Assembly (NCBI GenBank): GCA_963842065.1
Contig: CAWJEW010000007.1
Span: forward strand, 1 to 64,000
DNA from: CAITWD01 sp963842065
Lineage (GTDB): Bacteria; Actinomycetota; Thermoleophilia; Miltoncostaeales; Miltoncostaeaceae
Length of the DNA: 64,000 nt
Direction of reading: 5' to 3'
Shown: positions 16,319 through 25,186 of the stretch, piece after piece
How positions within the stretch are numbered: position 1 is the stretch's first letter
Layout: each line of letters begins with the position of its first letter
Made by a program: the position numbers and the translations under genes
Notes under the pieces: generated by a model
The model's input: only the letters and a program-made list of their open reading frames with translations
Database searches by the model: none
What the model was told of the DNA's origin: nothing

Positions 16319-17764
16319 CTAGACCCCCTGCTCGGCGGTGATCCGACCGTTGGCCACCGCTGCCTTGAGGGCCTGGTAATCGCGCTCGTTCTGATCGGCG
16401 TAGGCCGCCGCGAACTTCGCGATGGCCCGGCCAAAGGCGTCGCCCTTGCCGAGGTAGGCCGCGATGGCGACCCCGTCGCCGGAGCGGGCATGCGCGCGTG
16501 CGAGCGTCCAGCCGCACCAGTTGGCGTAGATCTCCATCCCTTTGGGCACCATCGTCTCGATCTCGGCCGAGCCTTTCCAGTCGCGCAGCTGACGTAGGTA
16601 GAAATCGCGCTCGATGCCGTCGATGCCGGTGACGTGCACCCAACCGAGAAAGACGTCGCTGGCGGCCTGCATGAGCCGTTGCCCGGCAACTACGCGATGG
16701 GCGTGGTTGGCATACTCGCTGCGGCCGCAGTAGGCCTCGAGCACGGACGGCTGGGCCTCTTTCATCTGCAAAAAGAGCGGATCGGCGGCATCCCGCCCGA
16801 ACATCAGAGCGATCCACGCCCGCGTGCCGACGCTGCCGACCCCGACGACCTTGCGCGCGATCTCGACGAATCGGTATCGCTCGAGCAGTTCGCGCCGATC
16901 GGTATCAAGGGTGCTCCGGTACTCGCGTAGGTATCCCTGCACCCACTCGGTGAACTCCGCTGCGGCCTCAGTCGGATACAGCTCGGAGACCGGAACGACG
17001 AGCGGCGGGTCGCTGGTGATATGCGGTTCGCCATCGACCACGTGGGTGAGCTTGCTAAATGCCTGCATGCTGTCGTGCGTGCGGGCCTTGGCGACGGTTG
17101 CCTGGGCGCGCTTGAGCATCTTGGCGGTAACGGTCGCCTGGAATTCAGCGATCGCCGAGTCGATATCCAGGCTGGCGTAGAAGACCTCGAGCTCGGTCTG
17201 GGAGGCGAACGCGGTCATGGCGGTCCGGTAGCTGCGGGCGCTGGCCAAAACGATCGACTCGCGATCAGCGGGCGCGTAGCCGTTCTCGCGCGCCGCCACC
17301 TCGAGGCTGGCGGCCAGCCGCTTGACGTCCCATTCCCACGGCCCGGGCAGGGTCTCGTCAAAATCGTTGATGTCGAACAGCATGCGACGCTCGGGGGTGC
17401 CGAAGATCCCGAAGTTGGAAAGGTGCGCATCCCCGCACAACTGCACGCGCAGGCCCGAGACCGGCGTCATGGCGAGGTCGCTCGCCATGACCAGGGCCGC
17501 ACCGCGGTAGAACGCGAACGGCGAAGCCAGCATCCGCCCGTAGCGGATCGGCACCAATTCCGGGACCCGGCTCTCGGCCTGACTCTCAAGGAGCGCAATC
17601 GGATCTGGGCGCTCAGGTCCCGGCGCGACCTCGGCCTGCCGTGTGCGGGGCACGTCATTGCGGGCAGCGCGCCCCCGAGCGGTCCGCTCGGCGACGCTCA
17701 AATGGGCGATCTCACGCGGTGGCGGGGCACCCCGGTCGTCCGGGCGAGTTGTCGAGGTGCTCAT
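16319..17764 (-). CDS. DUF2252 family protein
   Basis: From MSTSTTRPDDRGAP (preceded by GGGAG at good spacing) the protein has 481 residues. It shows the DUF2252 landmarks: RMLASPFAFYRGAALVMASDL, VQLCGDAHLSNFGIF, RMLFDINDFDETLPGPWEWDVKRLAAS and VVGVGSVGTRAW, ending with DGVAIAAYLGKGDAFGRAI. The family has a kinase-like fold with a conserved GDxHxxNFG loop and ND(F)D motif, but its substrate is unknown. A single-gene unit; the frame extends 48 codons upstream without a better start. Confidence 0.88.
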   Translation of the reverse strand: MSTSTTRPDDRGAPPPREIAHLSVAERTARGRAARNDVPRTRQAEVAPGPERPDPIALLESQAESRVPELVPIRYGRMLASPFAFYRGAALVMASDLAMTPVSGLRVQLCGDAHLSNFGIFGTPERRMLFDINDFDETLPGPWEWDVKRLAASLEVAARENGYAPADRESIVLASARSYRTAMTAFASQTELEVFYASLDIDSAIAEFQATVTAKMLKRAQATVAKARTHDSMQAFSKLTHVVDGEPHITSDPPLVVPVSELYPTEAAAEFTEWVQGYLREYRSTLDTDRRELLERYRFVEIARKVVGVGSVGTRAWIALMFGRDAADPLFLQMKEAQPSVLEAYCGRSEYANHAHRVVAGQRLMQAASDVFLGWVHVTGIDGIERDFYLRQLRDWKGSAEIETMVPKGMEIYANWCGWTLARAHARSGDGVAIAAYLGKGDAFGRAIAKFAAAYADQNERDYQALKAAVANGRITAEQGV

Positions 17765-17921
17765 GGTGGTCTCCCTTACGCTGTACTCGGGTTGCAGAAC
17801 ACGGGGGGCCTCGGTTGGGCCCTGGTATAGGCATAGCGAATCCGAGGGCGCCTGTTGCGCGACGACTGGGCCTATGGGTCCGGATTGATACCGCAAGCGA
17901 TCCGCCACTCAAGGGTGCCGC

Positions 17922-18080
17922 TCAGGCGTCACCTCCCAACAGGATCGCTTCGATCTGTGATCGAACGTAGATCCGCCGCCTGCCGATCTTCCACGACCGG
18001 TGGATGCCGCGCCTGGCCCAGTCCTCGACGGCGTCTGCTTCGGTGCGGGATAAATGCCGCAAGCTCGAGTGACCCACCCT
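17922..18080 (-). pseudogene. Excisionase-like helix-turn-helix relic
   Basis: The C-terminal 46 residues of a minus-strand frame (EDWARRGIHRSWKIGRRRIYVRSQIEAILLGG) clearly match the excisionase-like protein at 22045 (EDWARRGVIPSRKIGRRRLYIRSRIEALLLGK), while the N-terminal half of the helix-turn-helix is scrambled (LRHLSRTEADAV where MTAAEAAELRRVPRST is expected). It is thus a decayed paralogue left by a mobile element. Confidence 0.55.
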
Positions 18081-18151
18081 GATAGCCGCTCCGACCGATG
18101 TGAGGCATATGTCGAGGACGTGCCGACGCAGCTTTGATCGTCGGGCGTCTC

Positions 18152-19009
18152 TCAGGTCTTGGGATCGGTGGCCGGAGGTGCCTGAGCGGTAGCGGGACGC
18201 AGGCGAACGGACATCTTGACCACCCGCACCGACGAGCTGGCCGTCACATGCAGGACGGCACCGATCGAGACGATCGCGATGCCCACCCAAAACAGTGAGC
18301 CCGTGCCCAATAGGAGCAGCCCGATCCGGTTGAACAGGAACCCTGGTGTCGAGGCGACCCCGCTCAGCGCACCCGTGGTCAGGGTGCGGGTCACGTGGTC
18401 GCCTCGGGTGCCGGCTTTCTCAACGGCCAGCAACCACGACGGGATCGCGATGAACAGGTAGATCTGGACCACGAACATCACCAGCAGGGCGATCCAGAAC
18501 CATCTGACGCGCATGTAGGGCATCAGCAGCCAGATCGTGGCCTGCAGCCCGCCCGTCAGCAGCGCGAGTCCGCCCACAAGGCGCCAGTGTGGCCGTGCCT
18601 CGCGAAACGCCGCACGGATATTGGTCGTGTCACCCTGGATCATCGTGTACGCGAAGGTCGCGTTGCACCAGTACGCCACCTGCGCGGCGAGGAGCACACC
18701 GATTGCCAACACGGGGCCGATGTCGGTGGGCAGGTGGCGGTTGGACAGAAAGTGGCCCTTCAGGTTCCAGGTCATGACCCAGATCCAGCCCGCCGGGACG
18801 ATCTGCAGGAGCGTGAGCTGCCAGTGGCGCAGCAGCAGCACGACGCCGTCGAAGACGATCGCCACCGTACCTGCAGCATAGGCAAGTGGCTTCAGCCAGC
18901 GGCGCGTGCCGCTGAGCTGGGCGAGCGCCGACTCCACTTGGGCGGGATCGGTGCTCCGCACCGCTTTCACCGCCCGCACCAGCGCCCACGATCGCGTCCG
19001 GGGTGACAT
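18152..19009 (-). CDS. Multi-spanning membrane protein of unknown function
   Basis: A 285-residue protein with about six hydrophobic helices (PLAYAAGTVAIVFDGVVLLL, LLQIVPAGWIWVMTWNL, IGPVLAIGVLLAAQVAYW, LVGGLALLTGGLQATIWLL, FWIALLVMFVVQIYLFIAI, FWVGIAIVSIGAVLHVTAS) after a cytoplasmic N-terminal segment and before a charged C-terminus. No transporter signature recognised. A tiny Arg-rich reading frame with a good ribosome-binding site lies 30 bases upstream and may be its leader peptide. Confidence 0.65.
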   Translation of the reverse strand: MSPRTRSWALVRAVKAVRSTDPAQVESALAQLSGTRRWLKPLAYAAGTVAIVFDGVVLLLRHWQLTLLQIVPAGWIWVMTWNLKGHFLSNRHLPTDIGPVLAIGVLLAAQVAYWCNATFAYTMIQGDTTNIRAAFREARPHWRLVGGLALLTGGLQATIWLLMPYMRVRWFWIALLVMFVVQIYLFIAIPSWLLAVEKAGTRGDHVTRTLTTGALSGVASTPGFLFNRIGLLLLGTGSLFWVGIAIVSIGAVLHVTASSSVRVVKMSVRLRPATAQAPPATDPKT

Positions 19010-19039
19010 CAGCGCGCGGTCACGGCAGTGTGCGAGTTG

Positions 19040-19099
19040 CTACGTGCGCGTGGCACGGACCGGGACCCGACTGCGCATGCGACGACGCATGATTCCCAT
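19040..19099 (-). CDS. Possible 19-residue arginine-rich leader peptide
   Basis: ATG preceded by CAGGAG at ideal spacing, 19 codons, six of them Arg (MGIMRRRMRSRVPVRATRT), stop 30 bases before the membrane protein start. Its position suggests a translated leader affecting the next gene, but chance is not excluded. Confidence 0.3.
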   Translation of the reverse strand: MGIMRRRMRSRVPVRATRT

Positions 19100-19616
19100 C
19101 TGAATCTCCTGTGGCGATTGCGTGAGTCGGCGCAGCGAACTCGGCGATTGCCCGCGTGGCTGCGTCTTCCCGTGGTGCAGTGCCCTCGGAGGCCGAGTCG
19201 TGTTCCAATGCCCGCCGCTCAGGCGACCGGCGAGCCGCAACGTTAGCGATGCTCATACGTACGCCCAAGCAGCGATACCGCAACGCTGGCTCCCGGACAC
19301 GGTCGGCGTGACCACACTCCGAACGACGATCACGCCTCCCATGCTTCCCAGTATCGTCGAACGTGATCGTGAGCGCGCGCCGGATGCCCGCGGTTCCTGA
19401 GGCTTCGACCCAGGCTGACACTGATGCGAAGCCGGTCTGCGGGTTTTCCGGAGGCATTGGGGTCAAAAGGGGCATCGTGATCCGCCTGCAGCACACGGGC
19501 CGGCGACGGGCCAGAAACAGGATCCTCGGGACGCTCGAGACGCAGTGATTCCCCCGGCGCAGCCTCCGGCGCGTCGCCGGATAGGCTGATCCCCGCATGC
19601 AACCCCGGCTCACCAC
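19100..19616. other. Divergent intergenic region
   Basis: Separates the minus-strand membrane gene from the plus-strand GAP-family gene and must hold both promoters. Several open frames overlap without recognisable content. Confidence 0.35.
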
Positions 19617-20273
19617 ATGATCCTCGACCTCATCGTTATCGGCCTGGCGATTGCGCTCTACCCGATTTCGCTGACGCCGTTCCTGCTCATCCTCGCCTCC
19701 CAGCGCGGGGTCAGGAAGGGCGCGGCCTTCATGTTGGGCTGGCTGTGTTCGCTTGCGGTGGTCATCGCCGCCACCCTGCTGATCACGCAGGACAATCCGC
19801 CAACGTCCACCTCGGTTCCCTCGATCGCGGCCCTTGTCGTCAAGCTGGTGATCGGCGTCGGTCTGATCTATTTTGCCATGCGCCAGCGCCGCAGGATGGG
19901 CAGGCCCAAGCCGCCTAAGAAGACCCCGAAGTGGCAAACCGGCATCGACAACATGTCCATGTGGTTCGCGGCCATCCTCGCGCCGTTGACCCAGCCGTGG
20001 GGCATGATCGCCGCCGGCGTCACGGTGATCCTCAAGGCCAACCTCGCCTCGTGGCAGGACGACCTTGCGCTGGTGTTGTTCTGCCTGATCGCAAGCTCGA
20101 TCATCATCACGCTGGAGCTGTTTGCCGCCTTACGGCCCGAGCGCACGCAGGAATTTATCCAACAGATCAGGACCTGGATCGACTCCCACACCGACCAGGT
20201 CATCGTCGTGCTGTTCTTGGGACTCGGCCTCTACCTGGTGGCGAGCAGCATCTACTACCTGGTCAGCGCCTAG
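19617..20273 (+). CDS. GAP family membrane protein (Sap/LAP-like)
   Basis: The protein has 218 residues with six predicted membrane helices arranged as two triplets split by a basic cytoplasmic loop (RQRRRMGRPKPPKKTPKW). The opening LIVIGLAIALYPISLTPFLLILASQRG and the ILAPLTQPWGMIAAGV motif at the start of the second half match the actinobacterial GAP (sulfolipid-addressing-protein-like) family, related to LysE-type exporters. In mycobacteria such proteins assist export of cell-wall lipids; the substrate here is unknown. Confidence 0.8.
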   Translation: MILDLIVIGLAIALYPISLTPFLLILASQRGVRKGAAFMLGWLCSLAVVIAATLLITQDNPPTSTSVPSIAALVVKLVIGVGLIYFAMRQRRRMGRPKPPKKTPKWQTGIDNMSMWFAAILAPLTQPWGMIAAGVTVILKANLASWQDDLALVLFCLIASSIIITLELFAALRPERTQEFIQQIRTWIDSHTDQVIVVLFLGLGLYLVASSIYYLVSA

Positions 20274-20284
20274 GCTGTCCTATC

Positions 20285-20307
20285 CCCGAGTAGAGGCGAC
20301 ACTCGGG
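20285..20307 (+). terminator. Hairpin after the GAP-family gene
   Basis: Perfect 7-bp stem CCCGAGT/ACTCGGG, 11 bases past the stop codon. No U-run, so termination is plausible but unproven. Confidence 0.4.
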
Positions 20308-20330
20308 AGAGCCTGAGGCTCATCGAGATT

Positions 20331-20373
20331 CGCCACCCAGCGCGTGCGTGTGTGGCACGCGCCTGGGTTGGCG
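20331..20373. repeat. Long imperfect inverted repeat next to an IS relic
   Basis: CGCCACCCAGCGCGTGC and, after a short loop, its near-complement GCACGCGCCTGGGTTGGCG. It may be the left end of the decayed IS481-type element that follows, or a second terminator for the upstream gene. Confidence 0.45.
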
Positions 20374-20422
20374 GCGAGCATCCGAGGTGCCGGTCTGCCA
20401 ACCGCACCAAGGAGTCGCCGCC

Positions 20423-21305
20423 ATGACCCAGCATGATGTCCTGTACCGGGTTCGTCTACGCGTACTCGCACTTGCCGAGGAGCTCGGCAACGTGCGTGCG
20501 GCCTGTCGGATGCTCGGCATTCACCCCTCGACCTTCTGCCGCTGGTGCAATCAGGCCCGCCGGCATGGGCTGGAGCTGCTTTCGCCCACGCGAGCGAAGG
20601 TCGCCGAAAGATGCCCAATCAGCTCAGTCCGATGCTCGAGCAGCGGGTGCTGGCGTTCTCGCTGGCGCAGCCGGGCTATGGGCCCAAACGCATTGCCAGC
20701 GAGCTTGCCCCCCGAAGTGGGGTGGCCTTCGCATCTCGGCCAACGGGGTGTGGGGGGTCTTGCGTCGCCATGGTTTTCGACACCCGCGCCCGTCGCCTCG
20801 GGCTGGTGGCCGGCTATGCCGCCCCACCCGAGCTGCCCGAGCGCCCACCAGCGCCCGTGCGTCAGATCGCGATCAGCCACCCCGGCGAGCTCGTGCAGAT
20901 GGGCTGGTTCTTGATCGGGCGCCTGTCGGGCGCAACGGGCACCGTCTGGCAGTACACCGCCATCGACGCCCACTCGAGCCATCTGTGGGCCGGGCTTGAC
21001 ACCAGTCCCCCCAAACCCGATGGCCCGCGACACCTCACGTCTTGCCGAGCGCGTGGCCGAGGATCTGGCTGAGCGCGGCTGGCGAGTGCATAAGTGTCAG
21101 CACCGACAACGGATCGGAGTTCACCAGCGCGAGCTTCACCGGCACGATCGCCGGCCTTTGCCCGCTACCTGGTTCCCAAGATCACCGGGCTGCGCAGAGA
21201 GCTCAATCGGTTTGTCTGGACCTACAACACCGATCGGGCGCACAATGGGGCCGTACCGCGGAGGAGGTCCTCGGAAAGGCCAAGATGTGGGCACCTCGCG
21301 GCTAG
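20423..21305 (+). pseudogene. IS481-type transposase relic with several frameshifts
   Basis: A start with AAGGAG nearby opens MTQHDVLYRVRLRVLALAEE and a helix-turn-helix (NVRAACRMLGIHPSTFCRWC). The reading then jumps through other frames: PNQLSPMLEQRVLAFSLAQP, KWGGLRISANGVWGVLRRHGF, GELVQMGWFLIGRLSG ... DAHSSHLWAGL (first DDE Asp area), STDNGSEFTSASF (second Asp) and YLVPKITGLRRELNRFVWTYN. At least four shifts are needed, so it is dead. The order of motifs fits IS481/IS3-like transposases. Confidence 0.7.
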
Positions 21306-21412
21306 CAAGGTGTCGCCACATCTCGGGGTCAGGACAGGCCCGACCGGACCCCATCGATCGGCCCACCCGCTCTGTGGGGTGTTGTCGGTGGTCTGACCTC
21401 CTCGCGTCAAGC

Positions 21413-21811
21413 TCACCGATCAATGATCGTGGACTCCTCGGTCAGGAAGAGGGTCGAGCCGGCGAGATCGATGAACACCGACTCGTCCTCGATGAGCTTC
21501 GGCCCGACCTCGAGGAACTCGGGCGACGTCATGTCCGCCACCAAGTCCTCGACGCTGTCCCACCAGAGTTCGGCGATCCCGTCATGGGCCTCCCCATGCC
21601 CCGTGACTCGGCAAGTTGTGCGTTGATCGGCGTCTCGAGCGTGTGACTCTGAACCTAACGGCGCGCCCGAAATTCCTCGAGCAGGGACCGCACAAGTGGA
21701 CCGTGGGTCTCGAGCCAGTACTGGTGGAACTCTGCTGGCGAGACGCTGACGCGGCGACGCATCACGTCGACGAGTTTGATTATCTCGATTGCTCCTTCGG
21801 GTCGGCCCATC
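21413..21811 (-). pseudogene. EthD-domain protein relic (lost start, one stop, one frameshift)
   Basis: On the minus strand the sequence reads IIKLVDVMRRRVSVSPAEF, then HQYWLETHGPLVRSLLEEF, the typical N-terminal half of small EthD-domain proteins. An in-frame TAG replaces the expected Tyr codon. Next comes VQSHTLETPINAQLAESRG, then a frameshift and HDGIAELWWDSVEDLVADM ... FIDLAGSTLFLTEE. The usual MIKL start is ATA-ATC here. EthD proteins are dimeric ferredoxin-like-fold enzymes of degradation pathways. Three separate lesions make this a clear pseudogene. Confidence 0.7.
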
Positions 21812-21816
21812 GGGCG

Positions 21817-22011
21817 ATATCCGGAGCAGATCTCCGCGAGGCCGACCTCCGTCGGGTAGGTCTCTGGGACGCCTTGTAGCTCCAGGCCGACATTACGCAG
21901 GCACTCCTTTTCGAAGCAATACTTGCCTACGGTGACCTCACAGGAGCGAACCGTCGGGAAGCAAATCCTTCAAATGTTGGCCTCACAGGAGCGAACCCCT
22001 GGGTGACCGGT
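21817..22011 (+). pseudogene. Pentapeptide-repeat protein relic
   Basis: Reading plus-strand from ISGADLREADLRRVGL gives about a dozen consecutive five-residue units with A-[D/N]-L periodicity (QADIT QALLF EAILA YGDLT GANRR EANPS NVGLT GANPW). One unit is interrupted by TAG exactly where a Leu codon (TTG) is expected. No start codon or flanking domain is visible, so it is a fragment of a right-handed beta-helix protein. Confidence 0.45.
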
Positions 22012-22044
22012 CCCACTTGCTTATCACGTAAGGCCGGTGACACG

Positions 22045-22239
22045 TCATCCTTTCCCGAGCAGCAACGCTTCGATCCTCGACCGGATGTACAACCGCCGCC
22101 TGCCGATCTTGCGCGACGGGATGACGCCGCGTCTGGCCCAGTCCTCCACGGTGGATCGCGGGACGCGTCGCAGCTCGGCGGCCTCAGCGGCGGTCATGAC
22201 GTCGGCGGCGGTCAGGAAGCGGTCGCAGACGGGCTGCAA
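22045..22239 (-). CDS. Excisionase-like helix-turn-helix protein
   Basis: Small MerR-like DNA-binding protein of the excisionase (HTH_17) type. The recognisable core is MTAAEAAELRRVPRSTVEDW, ARRGVIPSRKIGRRRLYIRS and RIEALLLGK, in which the helix-turn-helix is followed by the basic wing GRRR. The ATG at the MTAAE position gives 50 residues; a TTG 14 codons earlier gives 64. Neither has a good ribosome-binding site. Such proteins direct excision or regulate mobile elements. No integrase is nearby, and a decayed sister copy lies at 17.9 kb. Confidence 0.65.
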   Translation of the reverse strand: MQPVCDRFLTAADVMTAAEAAELRRVPRSTVEDWARRGVIPSRKIGRRRLYIRSRIEALLLGKG

Positions 22240-22440
22240 CGGTCTGCGCTTCTGGCACGATGTCCCGGTGAGGATCGGTGTCGAGGGCGTGCGGAGGGCT
22301 GAGCAGGTGCGCCCGGACCTTAACGGGTTGCCCAGTTGCTCTCTACCGGGGCTTCATGCCGCTCTCAGGTTCAGCGCCTACGGTCCTTCTCGTACCGCTC
22401 GCCATCCTCGGCTCATCGCGGTACCCACCCAGGAGGCGCT

Positions 22441-22668
22441 ATGAGAAAGTTCACCGCACGTACGGCCCTGGCGATGGGTCTCGCCGCCGTTGCCATTTCC
22501 GGAGTTGGCGCCGTGGCAGCCGTTGCAGCCACGAGCAGTGGATCGACTGCCGCGACCACCGGTACCACGATGGCCGCGACAACGGCCGGCAGCGGAACGA
22601 CTACGACACCTGCGGCGACCCCGACGCACAAGTGCCCAGGGATGACCGCACCGACCAAGGCCTCGTAG
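22441..22668 (+). CDS. Small secreted Thr/Ala-rich protein
   Basis: Good GGAGG before ATG. The 75-residue product has a signal peptide (MRKFTARTALAMGLAAVAIS ... AVAA) and a mature part made almost wholly of Thr, Ser, Ala and Gly, ending THKCPGMTAPTKAS with a single Cys. It is followed immediately by a strong hairpin. Likely an exported, disordered wall- or surface-associated peptide. No family recognised. Confidence 0.65.
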   Translation: MRKFTARTALAMGLAAVAISGVGAVAAVAATSSGSTAATTGTTMAATTAGSGTTTTPAATPTHKCPGMTAPTKAS

Positions 22669-22677
22669 CAGCGCCTT

Positions 22678-22707
22678 GCCCGGTACGGCCCCCCCGCCGT
22701 ACCGGGC
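22678..22707 (+). terminator. Terminator of the small secreted protein gene
   Basis: Perfect 12-bp stem GCCCGGTACGGC with its complement, loop of six C, 10 bases after the stop codon. Only a weak T-rich stretch follows. Confidence 0.6.
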
Positions 22708-22851
22708 AGTTGTTCGCGTCCACGAACAAGCTGCGTTGTCCCGACCCAAGAGCTCGACGCGACACGCGCCCGCTGCGACTCGCCCTGACCCCGCTTGCCA
22801 GCAGCAGCCGCCCATAGGCCGAGCAAGCCGACTGCAGCGGGATGCCTGGGC

Positions 22852-23715
22852 TCACAAACTCGGCGCGAACCGGAATGTCGCGAGCCCACAATTGACGATG
22901 AGGTCCGACTCTGGGTTGTGCGGATTGACGGCCGACTCCTGGCACATCAGGGTGCGGTGCAGCGACGAGACCGGGACGGCGGTCCACTTGGCCTGAGGGT
23001 AGGTCAGGAACAGCAGCGGGCCTGTGGACGTGCCCCACCACGAGCCACAGTTGTCGCGCTCGTCCACGGACCCGCGCCATTGGGCGATCCACGTATTGGC
23101 GATGGTAGTGGCAGTCGCACAGCCATTCGAGATCCTGGCGTTGGCCAAGACGCTCAACAGTTGGTCGGCGCGGTTGGCATAACACGTACGCCAGGGGCCT
23201 TGGTTGAATGGGATTGTTGATCGCCCGCGCGGCGGAAGCACTGCCACCGAGGTGCGTGCCGTGGCAACGACGCTAAACGGAAACTCGGGATCCGGGACGT
23301 TGACGAGATACGCGCACACCGTCAGCTGCTGAGCGTGGTTGGTCGGGAAACTCACCGCGGGCTGCCATGTCGTGAAGACGTTGTTGTTCTTGCCCGAGTA
23401 GACCAGCTGGGTTTTCCCGCCGGGCAGCGGGTATAGCGGGCTCGCCTGACACGCGGAGTGCCACGGTTGCGTGAACACCAGGGGCAAGGCACCGCCCGTG
23501 GGGGTATCGAGTTCCCGTCCTGCATTCGTGGACATCCACACCGACACGACCGAGTTCCCGGCCGAATTGTGTTGTTGGGTGACCCGCAGATGGACGTACG
23601 GCAACGGCGGCAGCATCGCATTCGTTGTGGCAGCGGCCGCCGCAGACGCAACGCCCCCCGTCACGAGTGCCCCGGCCAGCAGGGCGGGCATCCAACGTCT
23701 CCGCGAGCGGGTCAT
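22852..23715 (-). CDS. Secreted protein of unknown function
   Basis: A 287-residue protein with a classical signal peptide (MTRSRRRWMPALLAGALVTG ... AAAAA) and a mature part with seven or more cysteines, several in a pattern that suggests extracellular disulphides (WHSACQAS, LTVCAYLVN, WRTCYANRAD, NGCATATT, DNCGSWWG, LMCQES, VNCGLATF). The C-terminus LATFRFAPSL is beta-like. Function not recognised. Confidence 0.7.
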   Translation of the reverse strand: MTRSRRRWMPALLAGALVTGGVASAAAAATTNAMLPPLPYVHLRVTQQHNSAGNSVVSVWMSTNAGRELDTPTGGALPLVFTQPWHSACQASPLYPLPGGKTQLVYSGKNNNVFTTWQPAVSFPTNHAQQLTVCAYLVNVPDPEFPFSVVATARTSVAVLPPRGRSTIPFNQGPWRTCYANRADQLLSVLANARISNGCATATTIANTWIAQWRGSVDERDNCGSWWGTSTGPLLFLTYPQAKWTAVPVSSLHRTLMCQESAVNPHNPESDLIVNCGLATFRFAPSL

Positions 23716-23979
23716 CCGCGCCTCCCCATTGGGCCCGACCTGTAACGGTTGTTACTTTGTCCGACTATTACCCCCTGCGCGCCGATGTCCAGCGCGCACG
23801 GTTCGTGGCCTTCCGCTGCAGCAGGCAGTAGGCCCGCGCCGATGACAACCCGCGTCGAGGAGCTGCGCGCGGCGGTTGACGCACCCGAATAGCGGCGCTG
23901 GCGGAGGCTTCTGGGAATCGGCGCCCATCACCGAGAAGGGCGCACAGGACCGCCGACAGTCGTCCCCAGACGGCCCGGA

Positions 23980-24273
23980 TCACTCGCGACGTTCCTGTTC
24001 GAACGCGATGACGCCGTGAGATCCGACGTCGATGCCGCACTGCTTGGCGATCGTCGCCGGGTCGGAAACCCGCCCAGCTGCAAGCGCGATGGCATTGCCC
24101 TCGATCAGCCGGTTGGCGTGCATCGCGGCGAACTGGTATCGCTTCGCCGCTGCGAGAAGGTCGTCTTGTGCCTGGTCCTACACGTCGTGAGCACACCGCT
24201 GAAGCTCGGTGAGGTTCCGGGCAGTCGCTCGCCACGAGCTCAGCGTCGGATGCCGCGCGTCGATTGGCGAAGA
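23980..24273 (-). pseudogene. Gene fragment interrupted by a TAG codon
   Basis: Minus-strand codons look genuine on both sides of one TAG: SWRATARNLTELQRCAHDV, stop, then DQAQDDLLAAAKRYQFAAMH, ANRLIEGNAIALAAGRVSDP and ATIAKQCGIDVGSHGVIAFE ending EQERRE. It would be a small helical protein of about 97 residues. No family recognised. Confidence 0.35.
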
Positions 24274-24301
24274 CAGCGCGACAATGACCCCAGCCCCTGC
24301 C

Positions 24302-24451
24302 TCAGCGCGGAGGGGTGGTGCCCGCCCTGGCGCGCGGGATGAGGACGCGCCACACGACCACCCCGAGGACGATGAGCCCGATTGCGACCAGCGCCGCAAG
24401 CAATGGGGCGAGCGCCGGCCAGATGACCGCAAGCAGAGCGATGAGGACCAT
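24302..24451 (-). CDS. Small single-span membrane protein
   Basis: The 49-codon frame MVLIALLAVIWPALAPLLAA through LIVLGVVVWRVLIPRARAG has strong GC3 bias and encodes essentially one long hydrophobic helix or hairpin with a basic tail, as in small cell-envelope proteins. It lies downstream of the decayed channel gene on the same strand. Start and expression are unproven. Confidence 0.4.
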   Translation of the reverse strand: MVLIALLAVIWPALAPLLAALVAIGLIVLGVVVWRVLIPRARAGTTPPR

Positions 24452-24577
24452 GATGGCCCCATTGTGCGCGGGGTGCGCGGCGGTGCGCAACGCGCACCCG
24501 TCATCCGGGAGCGCGGCCCGCGTGGCCAGAGCTCCGGCTCCGGGCCAGCACACCCAGGGCGATATTCTCGCCGACAG

Positions 24578-25049
24578 CTACGACCCGGGAACGCCACGGT
24601 CCGGTCCGTCCAGCATCCGTGCCGCAGCCACCTCGGCGGTCAGCGCCTGCATCTGCTGTCGAAGCTCGCGCATCTCCGCGGCGAGCGGATCGTCGGTCTC
24701 GGCTGCCCGTCGGCGCCGGGCCGCTTCGAGGACGGCACTCCTGGTACCGGCGGTCGAGACGGTGATGAACCCGATCCCGACGAGCATGACGAACGCGGCG
24801 ATCAGGCGGCCGAGCACCGAGACCGGCACGATGTCTCCGCACCCGACCGTGGTCGTGGTCTGTATTGCCCACCACTGTCCCAATCAGATGTTCGGAAAGG
24901 TGTGCGGGTCGGTCAGCCGCACCAGCGCGCCTGCGACGACGGTGACGACCAAGGTCACCAGGGCCGCTGCTGTCCACGCCCCCCCGCACCGGCTTGGTCG
25001 TGCTGCGCTCGAGCTCCACGTCTAGTCGGTGCTGCAATCTGGATGACAC
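24578..25049 (-). pseudogene. Two-TM potassium channel, inactivated
   Basis: Homologous in layout to the intact channel at 37.2 kb: RLQHRLDVELERSTTKPV, a shift in a run of seven G, first helix AWTAAALVTLVVTVVAGALV, RLTDPHTF, an in-frame TGA where Gly is expected, pore helix and filter WWAIQTTTTVGCGDIVP, second helix GRLIAAFVMLVGIGFITVST and a C-terminal coiled coil (AEMRELRQQMQALTAEVAAA). Both the stop and the G-run shift break it. The selectivity filter has TVGCGD instead of TVGYGD, a third defect. Confidence 0.7.
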
Positions 25050-25186
25050 GGGTGCGCCCTCGTCGGCTGTCGGTCAGCGAGCGCAGGGCGCGAAGTCGGT
25101 GAGCCCGCGCACGTCCACGTATCAGCTGACACGATCCCTGCGGTGGACGCAAACACCGCCGAGGCCATCCGCGGAGCGGCGTGCGC

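Noticed and set aside
16319..18290. Toxin-antitoxin pair formed by the DUF2252 gene and the nearby helix-turn-helix relic
   Set aside because: The helix-turn-helix gene is degenerate, matches excisionases, and is not coupled to the DUF2252 gene.
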